Assembly: GCF_000799715.1 (NCBI RefSeq) | Contig: NZ_JUHG01000013.1 | Coordinates: 558,001-622,000, forward strand | Length of the DNA: 64,000 bases | DNA from: Martinezella rhizogenes | Lineage (GTDB): Bacteria; Pseudomonadota; Alphaproteobacteria; Rhizobiales; Rhizobiaceae | Direction: 5' to 3' | Shown here: positions 16,560 to 24,755 of the stretch, piece after piece | How the letters are laid out: every line of letters starts with the position of its first letter | Numbering within the stretch: position 1 is the first letter of the stretch | The notes under the pieces: generated by a model | Told to the model about the DNA's origin: nothing | The model's input: the letters and a program-made list of their open reading frames with translations, nothing else | Databases searched by the model: none | Position numbers and translations under genes: made by a program

Positions 16560-18473
16560 ATGAACCAAATGACAGATATGCGGATGACTCCAAGAAGAGT
16601 GCTTCAGGCAGCCGATTCTGAAAGAGCTAACGGGCTTTTAGAATGCAGGTCCATGTTTTGGAGACCGCACTATCTGGCAAAATCAGCCTGGATTGAGCAT
16701 ATACCTTTTGCATTTTGGGTTATGCAGGCACATCAACCAAAAGTCTTCGTCGAACTGGGCACTCATTATGGAACGTCCTATTTCGCTTTCTGCCAGGCTG
16801 TAGACCGGCTTGCACTCGATACGCGTTGTTTTGCGATAGACACATGGAAGGGTGACGAGCATGCCGGGTTTTATGATGGGGCTGTGTTCGCAAAGGTTAG
16901 GGAACACAACGACGCCAACTTCTCTGGTTTTTCCCGCCTCATTAGAAGCACGTTTGACGAAGCGCTCAGTCATTTTTCCGAAAGCTCGATCGATCTTCTT
17001 CACATAGATGGTCACCATACGCTCGAATCCGTGCAGCATGATTTCGATGTCTGGTTGCCCAAGCTCTCACCAAGAGCTGTTGTGCTTTTGCATGACACCA
17101 ACGTTCGTGAGAAAGGATTCGGTGTCTTCAAGTTCATGGAGGGGTTGCGTGATCGATATCCTAGCTTTGAATTTGTCCACGGACACGGTCTTGGTGTCGT
17201 AGCAGTTGGGAAAGAGCAATCTGAAATCATGAATGATTTCTTTGATGCGGAAGCTCACACTCACAACTACCAAGAGGCGCGAGAGACATTCAGTCGGCTG
17301 GGCCATGCGTGCGCCGACGCTATGCAAAATGCGATTTTGAGGGAGCAAGAGACCATTTTAGCTAAGCAGGTGACCGATCTTCAAAAACGCGTCACGGACA
17401 TTTCGACAGAAAAAGAGAAGATCGCTTCGGATCTCAGCATACGAGCACTTGAGCGTGATGCCGCTCGTCAGGAGGTGCTAAAAGCAAGAGAAGAGACGGC
17501 TGCGGAGCGTGCTCATTTGACGGCACAAACTGAATTCCTACGTACCGAACTCGAGAAATTGCGAAGCCTTGTGAAGGAAGCAGAGGCTGAGGCCCGCACC
17601 TTGCGCAATGACGCAATGTCCGAAAATCGCAAGCTTCACGATACCGCGGTAGAAAATGCTGTAAGCACTGCAGAGGCTGGTATGTTGCGGCGTGAAGTTG
17701 AGATTGCTCGATCAAGACTTGCTGAGTTTGAACAGAATACGAAGCGTCTGGAGACTGAAAATGCAGCTCTTGCACACGCTCATTCACAGAACACTCAAAA
17801 GCTCGAAGCACTCATGAATGAGTTGGTAGAGAGCCAGACGGCTCTCAACTCGTTGAACGATACTTTAGAAAATGATCGTAGGGTGATCGGAACGCTGACG
17901 CAGGCGATTCAGGAAGAGAAAATAAAGAACGATGAAGCAGCTCGTCAAGATGAGGAGCTGCGCAAGAAGCTTAGCGATAGCCAACGTGAAAGTGGTGTCC
18001 TTAAGGCCAACAATAGGGAGCTCGAGAACAATGTCGAAATACGGTTCCGCGAGATCGGAACACTGACACAGGCGCTTCAAGAGCAGCAAATGAAGAACGA
18101 TGAAGCAGCTCGTCAAGAGAGCGGTCTGCGTAAGAAAATTTTTCGAGAAAACGTGAGACTTGTGGGAGGAATAGCAAAATACTCTCCGACTTTTAAGAAG
18201 AATAATTTTCTTTTCCGGAAGAAACTGCGAAAGGCTGCCATATCATCTGGAATTTTCGATCATAATTGGTATATTAATACATACAAAGATATCGGCGACG
18301 CCGGAGTTGATGCTTTTAAGCATTATATCCGATATGGTGCGGCAGAAGGGCGTAATCCATCTCCTTTTTTTTCAACAAGCGCATATTATAAAAAGCGACC
18401 GGAATTAAAAAAACAGGATATTAATCCCCTCTTTCATTTTCTGTTAGATGAAAACGGCAATGAAAATTATTAG
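16560..18473 (+). CDS. Methyltransferase / long coiled coil / C-terminal glycan-locus module
   Basis: 637 residues. Residues about 35-225 form a Methyltransf_24-type SAM methyltransferase (VFVELGTHYGTSYFAF, FAIDTWKGDEHAGFY, IDLLHIDGHHTLESV). Residues about 262-535 are a nearly continuous heptad coiled coil that contains a duplicated block starting at I443 and I499. Residues about 563-630 (SGIFDHNWYINTYKDIGDAG, HYIRYGAAEGRNPSPFF) match the N-terminal module of the neighbouring glycosyltransferase. The order resembles chain-length or assembly proteins that combine methyl-capping with a coiled-coil ruler, but that role is inference. The AGGAACAGG ribosome site precedes the ATG. It likely forms an operon with the glycosyltransferase gene. 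Confidence 0.82.
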   Translation: MNQMTDMRMTPRRVLQAADSERANGLLECRSMFWRPHYLAKSAWIEHIPFAFWVMQAHQPKVFVELGTHYGTSYFAFCQAVDRLALDTRCFAIDTWKGDEHAGFYDGAVFAKVREHNDANFSGFSRLIRSTFDEALSHFSESSIDLLHIDGHHTLESVQHDFDVWLPKLSPRAVVLLHDTNVREKGFGVFKFMEGLRDRYPSFEFVHGHGLGVVAVGKEQSEIMNDFFDAEAHTHNYQEARETFSRLGHACADAMQNAILREQETILAKQVTDLQKRVTDISTEKEKIASDLSIRALERDAARQEVLKAREETAAERAHLTAQTEFLRTELEKLRSLVKEAEAEARTLRNDAMSENRKLHDTAVENAVSTAEAGMLRREVEIARSRLAEFEQNTKRLETENAALAHAHSQNTQKLEALMNELVESQTALNSLNDTLENDRRVIGTLTQAIQEEKIKNDEAARQDEELRKKLSDSQRESGVLKANNRELENNVEIRFREIGTLTQALQEQQMKNDEAARQESGLRKKIFRENVRLVGGIAKYSPTFKKNNFLFRKKLRKAAISSGIFDHNWYINTYKDIGDAGVDAFKHYIRYGAAEGRNPSPFFSTSAYYKKRPELKKQDINPLFHFLLDENGNENY

Positions 18474-18746
18474 GGTGAGTTTTTCAATATTATTTCGCTG
18501 GAGGATCTAAGCTCGGTGACCTGACCTAAGTCCCTTCTTTCCTCCGGAATGCAGCCACTGCTCTACCCTGCATTGTACTTTCTCTTGTGTCCCGTGGTCC
18601 AGCCCTAGGGGTTCACTCCGATCCTGGGTTAGCTCTCAGTGCAAATCAACAACCTTCGGGCTACTGGGCATCTTCCGAGAAGAGATGAGGCAGGCTCCCG
18701 CCACGATATACCGCTGCGTGTAAGGCGAGCGTTGTGTTCCGACAGT
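18474..18746. other. Intergenic region with IS-end remnant
   Basis: No gene is supported. It contains a copy of the IS3-type end (18598-18619) also present at 13418-13439 and marks the right border of the lower-GC island. Confidence 0.5.
18598..18619. repeat. Direct repeat copy of the IS3-type end at 13418
   Basis: TCCAGCCC, then TAGGGGTTCACTCC, matches 13418-13439 at 19 of 22 positions and in the same orientation. The pair brackets the glycosyltransferase and methyltransferase genes. Confidence 0.6.
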
Positions 18747-19616
18747 CTATCGCGCTTGCAGCGATTTGAAATGCGCGATCATGCGGCTCGAATCCGCTTG
18801 GCTGCCGGTGAACAGTTCGAAGGCGCCGACGGCCTGGAAGACCGCCATGCCGCCGCCGTCCAATACCCGACACCCTTTGCTTTTGGCGGCTTTGACAAGC
18901 TGGGTCTCAAGCGGGAAATACACGATATCGGCAACCCAGAAGCGCGCATCTATTAGCGTCTCGCCCAGCGGCAATCCGGGATGGCCCAGCATGCCGGTCG
19001 GGGTGGCGTGGACCAGCCCGGTCGCCTCCTGCAGCGCGGCGGGCAGATCCGTGCCCGCGACGAAGTCGCAATGCGGATGCGCCGCTTGAATCTGCGAGAT
19101 CAGCGCGCTCACCTTCGCCTGATCAAGGTCATAGATCTCGACGGACTTCGCACCCATGCCGGCAACAGCATGTGCGACGGCAACGCCTGCCCCACCTGCG
19201 CCGAGCTGGACAACGCGCTCAAGAGAGGCGCCCGGCAGACCGCGGCGGAAGCTCTCGGCAAAACCCCACCAGTCGGTATTGTGCCCGAACCGGCGCCCGT
19301 TGCGAAAGACGACCGTATTGATCGAGCGCAGCACAGCGGCGTCCGCAGACAGTTCGTCCACGAGCGCTACGGCAGCCTGCTTGCAGGGATGCGTGATGTT
19401 GAGCCCGGCAAAACCATTCTTCTCGGCATTGTCGATGAGCTTAGGGAGGTCCGACACCGTGCAGCCGAGTTCCTGCAAGTCGATAATGTCATAGGTATAG
19501 TCCAGCCCGAGACGCGCGCCTTCCTGCATATGCATGGCCGGGGAAAGAGATCCACCGATACCCGATCCTATGAGGCCAACACGCAACACTCGCGGTGCGA
19601 TCAATACTTCCGACAC
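18747..19616 (-). CDS. Shikimate/quinate dehydrogenase (AroE family)
   Basis: 289 residues. The N-terminal substrate domain has SLSPAMHMQEGARLGLDYTYD (SxS shikimate contact), NITHPCK with the catalytic Lys at about residue 79, and NTDWWGF with the catalytic Asp. The nucleotide domain has VVQLGAGGAGVAVAHA; the IYDLD after its second strand ends in acidic residues, which favours NAD over NADP and a catabolic role. It should oxidise shikimate (or quinate) to the 3-dehydro compound for the dehydratase encoded at 20489. Its promoter carries a TetR-type palindrome shared with the importer gene. It is not likely the housekeeping aroE. Confidence 0.9.
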   Translation of the reverse strand: MSEVLIAPRVLRVGLIGSGIGGSLSPAMHMQEGARLGLDYTYDIIDLQELGCTVSDLPKLIDNAEKNGFAGLNITHPCKQAAVALVDELSADAAVLRSINTVVFRNGRRFGHNTDWWGFAESFRRGLPGASLERVVQLGAGGAGVAVAHAVAGMGAKSVEIYDLDQAKVSALISQIQAAHPHCDFVAGTDLPAALQEATGLVHATPTGMLGHPGLPLGETLIDARFWVADIVYFPLETQLVKAAKSKGCRVLDGGGMAVFQAVGAFELFTGSQADSSRMIAHFKSLQAR

Positions 19617-19668
19617 AACAATCCTCCCACTCTCTCCACGGCATCATCAACAAAATGACGATTGTAAG

Positions 19669-19697
19669 AAAATGTACGAACTAGTTCGTATTGTCAA
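19669..19697 (-). promoter_or_regulatory. Promoter and TetR-type operator of the dehydrogenase gene
   Basis: On the minus strand, TTGACA (19692-19697) and a weak -10 CATTTT (19669-19674) are 17 bp apart. The spacer is almost exactly the perfect 16-bp palindrome TACGAACTAGTTCGTA (19675-19690). The same 24 bases around the palindrome recur at 23961-23984 or so. Confidence 0.8.
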
Positions 19698-19742
19698 TGC
19701 AAAGCACATTAAAACGCGCCTGACATCCCGAAGAAAAAAGGC

Positions 19743-20411
19743 TTATCCGTCAGTCCCAGGCGTCTTCAGAAAGGCGATTATGGCGTCGCAAATCATTGAT
19801 TTATGGCGCCGTTTTATATCTTCCTCGGCAAGGTCGCGATTGAAGATGGCGCCGAAAGTATAGCGGTTCGAAACGCGAAAGAAACATTGGGCGCTGATCA
19901 TCATATGGAGGTCGATGGGGTCGACCTTCCGCAGGAAGCTGCCGTCCTCATAACCCCGCCGCAATATGTCGGAGATGATGTCGATGACGACGATATTCAT
20001 CTCGGACAGCACGCTTGAGCGCTTCATATGTTCGGCACGATGGATGTTTTCGACGCTGACGAGCCTCACGAAATCGGGGTTCTGATCATCGTGGTCGAAG
20101 GTGCTTTCGATCAATTTTCGCATCGCCTGCACGGGCGACATGTTTTGCAGATCGAGCGCGCCTTCTAGTGTACGGATCTTGGTGTAGGCCTGCTCCAGCA
20201 CCGCAAGGTAGAGCCCTTCCTTACCGCCGAAATAGTAGTAGATCATCCGTTTTGAGGTCTTCGTGCGCTCAGCGATCTCATCGACGCGCGCGCCCGCAAA
20301 TCCCGAGGCGACGAATTCCTCCGAGGCTATGCGAAGAATGTTTTCCTTGGTGGCGTCGGGATCGTTCTTTCTCGATCGGCTTTCAATTTTCACCGATTGG
20401 GTCTTGCGCAT
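19743..20411 (-). CDS. TetR/AcrR-family transcriptional regulator
   Basis: 222 residues. The N-terminal helix-turn-helix lies at about residues 20-65 (ENILRIASEEFVASGFAGARV, RTKTSKRMIYYYFGGKEGLY), and the C-terminal half is helical, as in ligand-binding TetR domains (TetR_C-type with FFRVSNRYTFGAIF near the end). It is encoded 77 bp after the dehydratase gene and 126 bp before the dehydrogenase start. The two identical palindromes at 19675 and 23968 flank the whole unit and are its likely targets. It presumably represses shikimate uptake and breakdown until shikimate or a metabolite binds. Confidence 0.9.
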   Translation of the reverse strand: MRKTQSVKIESRSRKNDPDATKENILRIASEEFVASGFAGARVDEIAERTKTSKRMIYYYFGGKEGLYLAVLEQAYTKIRTLEGALDLQNMSPVQAMRKLIESTFDHDDQNPDFVRLVSVENIHRAEHMKRSSVLSEMNIVVIDIISDILRRGYEDGSFLRKVDPIDLHMMISAQCFFRVSNRYTFGAIFNRDLAEEDIKRRHKSMICDAIIAFLKTPGTDG

Positions 20412-20488
20412 GCTGAACTCGCCTCAAGGGGTGGAATCGAACCGTTCACACGAGTATCCCCAGCATTGGCAACCAGTCAAATAAGGCG

Positions 20489-22378
20489 CTATTGCTTCGG
20501 CATGCCCGCCGGGCGCAGATGCCGCCTCAAGGCAGCGATCCGGAAGATGGCGTTTGCCGCGCCATATCCGCGATAACCGTCGCGCTGCACGATCTCGAAG
20601 AAGAACCCCTCTCCGTAAGTGGGACTGTACATCTGGAAATACTCTCCGTGCTCATCCTTGTCATAGAGAATATTGCGGGACTTGAGACGGTCGGTGAATT
20701 CGGGATCCAGTCCGAAGCGGGCCTCGAGATCATCATAGTAGTTCGGGGAAATCGACAGCGTCACGAAGCCGTTTCGTTTCAGCGTATCGGCGGTCGCGAA
20801 GATATCCGTCGTCGTGAATGCAAGGTGCTGGATTCCCGAACCGAGGGTCTCGGCGATAAAATGACCGGCAAGCGTGTTGCGGTTTTCAGCGCCATTCAAG
20901 GTAATCCGCAACGAGCCGGCGCTGTTTTCGACGACCTGGCTGCGCACGACCCCTGCAGGATCGATAATATCGACCATTGGCGTCTTACGAGCATCGAGGA
21001 TCGAGGTATAAAACAATAGCCACGTCAGCAGCTCCTCATAGCGCATGGTCTGCGCGACGTGATCGATCGTTTTCAGACCGGCCGGCTCGGCGCTGCCGGC
21101 ATCCTTCACGGCGGTAAATTCTATCTCCCAGATCCGTTCGAGTTCGGATTTACGGTCCAGGAAGTAAATCAGACCGCCACCGACACCATGAATGGCCGGC
21201 ATTTCGATCTCGCCGGCATCAAGCGGCTGCTGGAACCGCTCGGCCCCGAGCGCTAGGGCGCGCTCCAATGCCTCCTGGGCGTCCTCAACCCACAGTCCCA
21301 TCGCATAGGCCGATTTCCCGTGGACGAGATGGGAGGCGCCCGCAAATCCCCGCTCGTCGGTATTGATGACGAGGTTGATGTCGCCCTGCCTATAAAGGTC
21401 GACCTGTTTCGTCCTGTGGTGCCCGACCTTCTTAAAACCGAGCGTCGCGATCAGGCCGGCAAGCTGCGACGCCTCCGTCTCGTCGACCGCGAACTCCACG
21501 AAGGCGACCCCTTTGACATCGGCCTTGGCCGGCATTGCCGGCACGGAGAGCGAGCTGTCACGTTCGATGCGCCTGACCTCATCGCCGAGGCAGATCAGCG
21601 AGCGGCGGCCATCGACGGCAATCGCTGTCGGCGACCCACCGCGAAACTGGTCGTTGAAGATCTCCAGCGACAGATAGCCGTCGTAACCCGTCGCGGCCAC
21701 AGCTCTCATGAAATCGAGGACGGGCAATTCGCCTTCGCCCGGCATGTTGCGGAAATGGCGGCTCCAATAAAGGAGATCCATGTCGATCAGCGGCGCGTCG
21801 GCAAGCTGGATGATGAAGATTTTCTCTTTCGGGATCGAACGGATCGAGTCGACGCTAATCCGGCGTGACAGCGTATGGAAGCTGTCGAGGATCAGTCCGA
21901 TATTGGGATGGTCGGCCCGGCGGACGATCTCCCAGGCATCGCGGTGATCGTTGATATGCCGACCCCAGGCGAGCGCCTCGTACCCCACCCGCAGCCCGCG
22001 TTTGGCGGCGCGCTCGCCGAGTTCGTGGAAATCGGCGGCGGAACGGTCGAGCCCACCCAGCGCCGCCGTCGACACATTCGAACAGACGAGCACCAGATCG
22101 GTGCCCATTTCCTGCATCAGGTCAAACTTGCGCTCCGCCCGATCGAAGGTGCGGCTGCGTAGCGGCTCGGGCATGCCCTCGAAATCGCGGAACGGCTGGA
22201 ACAGAGTGATCTCCAGCCCGTGATCCCGGACGATCCGGCCGATGTCGCGTGGACTTTCGTCGAAGGCGAGGAAGTCGTTCTCAAAAATCTCCACGCCGTC
22301 GAAGCCGGCTTTCGCAATCGCATCCAGCTTCTGCTTCAGGTCGCCGCTGATCGATACAGTCGCAATCGAGGTCTTCAT
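20489..22378 (-). CDS. quiC: 3-dehydroshikimate dehydratase (QuiC-type, TIM barrel plus HPPD-like domain)
   Basis: 629 residues with two domains. Residues about 1-285 form an AP-endonuclease-2-type TIM barrel (GFDGVEIFENDF, LILDSFHTLSR, IFIIQLADAP, SLEIFND) that carries metal ligands. Residues about 290-625 are two vicinal-oxygen-chelate repeats like 4-hydroxyphenylpyruvate dioxygenase (FVEFAVDETEASQLAGLIATLG, IDHVAQTMRYEELLTWLLFYTSIL, QHLAFTTTDIF, FFFEIVQRDGYRGYG). This fusion is the known bacterial QuiC1 architecture that converts 3-dehydroshikimate to protocatechuate. The gene lies between the importer and the TetR gene. Protocatechuate would then enter the beta-ketoadipate pathway, whose genes are not here. 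Confidence 0.9.
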   Translation of the reverse strand: MKTSIATVSISGDLKQKLDAIAKAGFDGVEIFENDFLAFDESPRDIGRIVRDHGLEITLFQPFRDFEGMPEPLRSRTFDRAERKFDLMQEMGTDLVLVCSNVSTAALGGLDRSAADFHELGERAAKRGLRVGYEALAWGRHINDHRDAWEIVRRADHPNIGLILDSFHTLSRRISVDSIRSIPKEKIFIIQLADAPLIDMDLLYWSRHFRNMPGEGELPVLDFMRAVAATGYDGYLSLEIFNDQFRGGSPTAIAVDGRRSLICLGDEVRRIERDSSLSVPAMPAKADVKGVAFVEFAVDETEASQLAGLIATLGFKKVGHHRTKQVDLYRQGDINLVINTDERGFAGASHLVHGKSAYAMGLWVEDAQEALERALALGAERFQQPLDAGEIEMPAIHGVGGGLIYFLDRKSELERIWEIEFTAVKDAGSAEPAGLKTIDHVAQTMRYEELLTWLLFYTSILDARKTPMVDIIDPAGVVRSQVVENSAGSLRITLNGAENRNTLAGHFIAETLGSGIQHLAFTTTDIFATADTLKRNGFVTLSISPNYYDDLEARFGLDPEFTDRLKSRNILYDKDEHGEYFQMYSPTYGEGFFFEIVQRDGYRGYGAANAIFRIAALRRHLRPAGMPKQ

Positions 22379-22488
22379 CTCAATTCCCGTTCCGGTAACG
22401 CGTGGGCGGCTTGGACGAGGAGCGCCGTCGCCTTGATGTCTGGTGGCGGCGCCGTCTCCATGACGAGAACGGCGCCATCATCTCGTCG

Positions 22489-23826
22489 TCAGATGGATTG
22501 CTTTCTCGCCGATGCCGGCAAGCCCCGGTTCTTCTGTCTGCCGAGCTCAGCCATCGGCGTTTTGAAGGTCTCCAATGCCGTCGCAGCGGAAATCGCCGCA
22601 ATCACCGCCGTGATCGAGGTGAAGGCTGCGACAGGCATCCAGCCGGTTGGGCCCGTGCCCAGCAGGGCGGCACTGATGGTCGGCGCGAAGCCGCCGAGAG
22701 CAAAGCCGATCTGTGTTCCGATCGCCATGCCCGACAGGCGCACGCGCGTATCGAACATTTCGCCGTAGAGTGCCGGCCATACACCGTTCGAGGCGCTATA
22801 GACGATGCCCGACAGCAGGATACCGAGGACGAAGATCAGCATCAGGTCGCCCTGGCTGATCGCCCAGATGTAAGGCCAGATCAGAACGGCGCAACCCAGG
22901 GCGCCGAAGATGAAGACCGGCTTGCGGCCGATCCGGTCCGCGAGCAGCGCCCAGAGCGGAATTGCGACAAGCGCGGCAACGTTCGCAAGGACGAGCACCG
23001 TCAGCATCAGCGATCGGTCGATATGCATGGTGTTGACAGCGTAAGACAGCGTGAAGACGCTGAAGATCGTGCTGACAACGGAGATCAGCGCGGCAAAGAT
23101 GATACGAACCACATCCGTCCAGTAATTGCTGAACAGCGTTATCAGCGGCACGCCGTCCACCTTGCCCTTCGTGGCCTCCTCGACGAAAACTGGCGTTTCC
23201 GAAAGCGTCCGGCGCACCCAGAACCCGACGAAGACGACGATGACGCTCAGGAAGAACGGGATGCGCCACCCCCACGCCAGGAGATCTGCTTCCGACAACC
23301 TGGAGATCGGTATAAACACGAGCGTCGCCAGGATGAGACCGGTTTGCGTACCGCTGAGGGTAAAACTGGTGAAAAATGCCCGCCGGTGTTCTGGCGCATG
23401 TTCGAGCGTCATCGAGTTTGCGCCCGCCTGTTCTCCAGCAGCTGAAATCCCCTGCAGCAATCGCGCGATGACCAAGAGGATCGGCGCGAGAACGCCGACA
23501 TGATCATAGGTCGGCAAACACCCGATGATGAAGGTGGAAAAGCCCATCAGCAGCAGCGTGAAGGTCAGAACCTTCTTGCGGCCGAACTTGTCGCCGATAT
23601 GACCCAGGATGACCGCGCCAAACGGCCGCGCGATATAGGCGACGCCGAAGGTCGCGAACGATGCCATGGCGGCAGCTTGCGGATCCGCGGATGAAAAGAA
23701 GATCTTCGGAAAGATCAGGGCAGCCGCGGTGCCATAAACAAAAAAGTCGTAATACTCCACCGCGCTGCCCAGCCAGCTTGCAAGCGCTGCGCGCTTCGGT
23801 GTCCTTATTCCCGTTGATATCTGCAT
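22489..23826 (-). CDS. MFS transporter, metabolite:H+ symporter family (shikimate-type)
   Basis: 445 residues from an ATG at 23826 behind a GGAGGAG ribosome site. About 12 membrane segments, with the MHS-family features ASWLGSAVEYYDFFVYGTAAAL at the N-terminus, GHIGDKFGRKKVL in loop 2-3, RLLQGISAAGEQAGAN, and LADRIGRKPVF in the second half. Relatives include ShiA (shikimate), KgtP and ProP. With a dehydroshikimate dehydratase and a shikimate dehydrogenase in the same unit, shikimate or a close relative is the best substrate guess. The gene is the first of the minus-strand unit behind the operator at 23968. Confidence 0.88.
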   Translation of the reverse strand: MQISTGIRTPKRAALASWLGSAVEYYDFFVYGTAAALIFPKIFFSSADPQAAAMASFATFGVAYIARPFGAVILGHIGDKFGRKKVLTFTLLLMGFSTFIIGCLPTYDHVGVLAPILLVIARLLQGISAAGEQAGANSMTLEHAPEHRRAFFTSFTLSGTQTGLILATLVFIPISRLSEADLLAWGWRIPFFLSVIVVFVGFWVRRTLSETPVFVEEATKGKVDGVPLITLFSNYWTDVVRIIFAALISVVSTIFSVFTLSYAVNTMHIDRSLMLTVLVLANVAALVAIPLWALLADRIGRKPVFIFGALGCAVLIWPYIWAISQGDLMLIFVLGILLSGIVYSASNGVWPALYGEMFDTRVRLSGMAIGTQIGFALGGFAPTISAALLGTGPTGWMPVAAFTSITAVIAAISAATALETFKTPMAELGRQKNRGLPASARKQSI

Positions 23827-23961
23827 GACGTCTCCTCCCAATGGACTATTGGATAAACCGTCGTGCCCAGCCAGCCGACGGCGAATGGAAGGAATGATTA
23901 TGGCGCCGGCCCTCCAACGCACGACCGGCCAGACGTCAACTCCTCCCAAGCTCCCGCAATA

Positions 23962-23990
23962 ATAATGTACGAACTAGTTCGTATTGTAAA
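23962..23990 (-). promoter_or_regulatory. Promoter and TetR-type operator of the shikimate importer operon
   Basis: TTTACA (-35, 23985-23990) and CATTAT (-10, 23962-23967) are 17 bp apart on the minus strand, and the palindrome TACGAACTAGTTCGTA (23968-23983) fills the spacer. It is identical to the site before the dehydrogenase gene. Transcription would start about 130 bp before the ATG. Confidence 0.8.
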
Positions 23991-24303
23991 CTCTCATTTT
24001 AGGGCGGCTGGACGAGCGCTAAGAGTAAGCTGTCGAATAGAGCTTCAAATGCATCCAGAAGTGTAGTATTTAGATCGTAGAATTTTATCATAAGATGCAG
24101 ATCGGCGTCTGCACTTCGGCAAAGATGTCGGACCTCGGCCTCCGTGTTCATACGCGTGGCCTCATTCTCTGCCGATCTTCAGCAATACGCTTAGCCGTCT
24201 TTCACCAGTAGACGTCGGCTGCCAAACAGCTCTTGCGCAGCGACCCGCCTGGAACGGTTCTTGCTTAGTTACCAATGTTCTAACGATTCGGAGACCATGC
24301 GTT
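23991..24303. other. 313-bp intergenic region
   Basis: No gene, repeat or RNA is recognised between the divergent shikimate promoter and the DUF982 gene. Confidence 0.4.
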
Positions 24304-24582
24304 ATGAAATGGCACACTTCGCATCAGTTTCCCGCGCTGAGGCTCATCGTGCGTGGCAGAGAAAAATACAGGGTCATCAAATCGGTCCGAGATGCGGCAG
24401 TAACGCTGATTTCGGATTGGCCGAGCGATGACGGCGAAGAATACGTCGTGGCAGTCAGAACCTGTCTGGACGCCTTGCACAACGTCGTCCCCCCGGAAGC
24501 GGTCAGGGAAGCCCTTATCCGTGCCGCAAACGAGGAGAGGATCTCGTATATTTCGGTTGTTGCGTCGGCTTATCCGGAATAG
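24304..24582 (+). CDS. DUF982 domain protein
   Basis: 92 residues. The FPALRLIVRGREKYRVIKSVRDAAVTLISDWP start and the VRTCLDALHNVVPPEAVREALIRAANEE middle match the DUF982 family, which is multiplied in rhizobial genomes and has no known function. A GGAGA lies nine bases before the ATG. The neighbours (a sugar importer downstream, 173 bp away) do not suggest a role; such genes are usually single. Confidence 0.8.
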   Translation: MKWHTSHQFPALRLIVRGREKYRVIKSVRDAAVTLISDWPSDDGEEYVVAVRTCLDALHNVVPPEAVREALIRAANEERISYISVVASAYPE

Positions 24583-24755
24583 TTCCCGGTCATTCCGCTT
24601 CTCTCGAAAATTGGTGGCGTGGAATTTTGTCATTGCAGCCATATTGCCTTTGATCAGAGAACTTTTCTTTCGATCGCACTCTTTTGGAATGCTGTTCCTC
24701 TCAAACCCCATAAATCCATATATTTTGTGGGGTATAAACACGGAGAGGATATTCC

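Noticed and set aside
12073..18528. ACCTGACCTA shared at 12073-12082 and 18519-18528
   Set aside because: Ten bases only, with unrelated flanks; not enough to claim a repeat or attachment site.
22402..23445. Plus-strand open frame opposite the MFS gene
   Set aside because: Low-complexity Arg/Asp/Gln-rich translation, as expected from the reverse of a membrane-protein gene.
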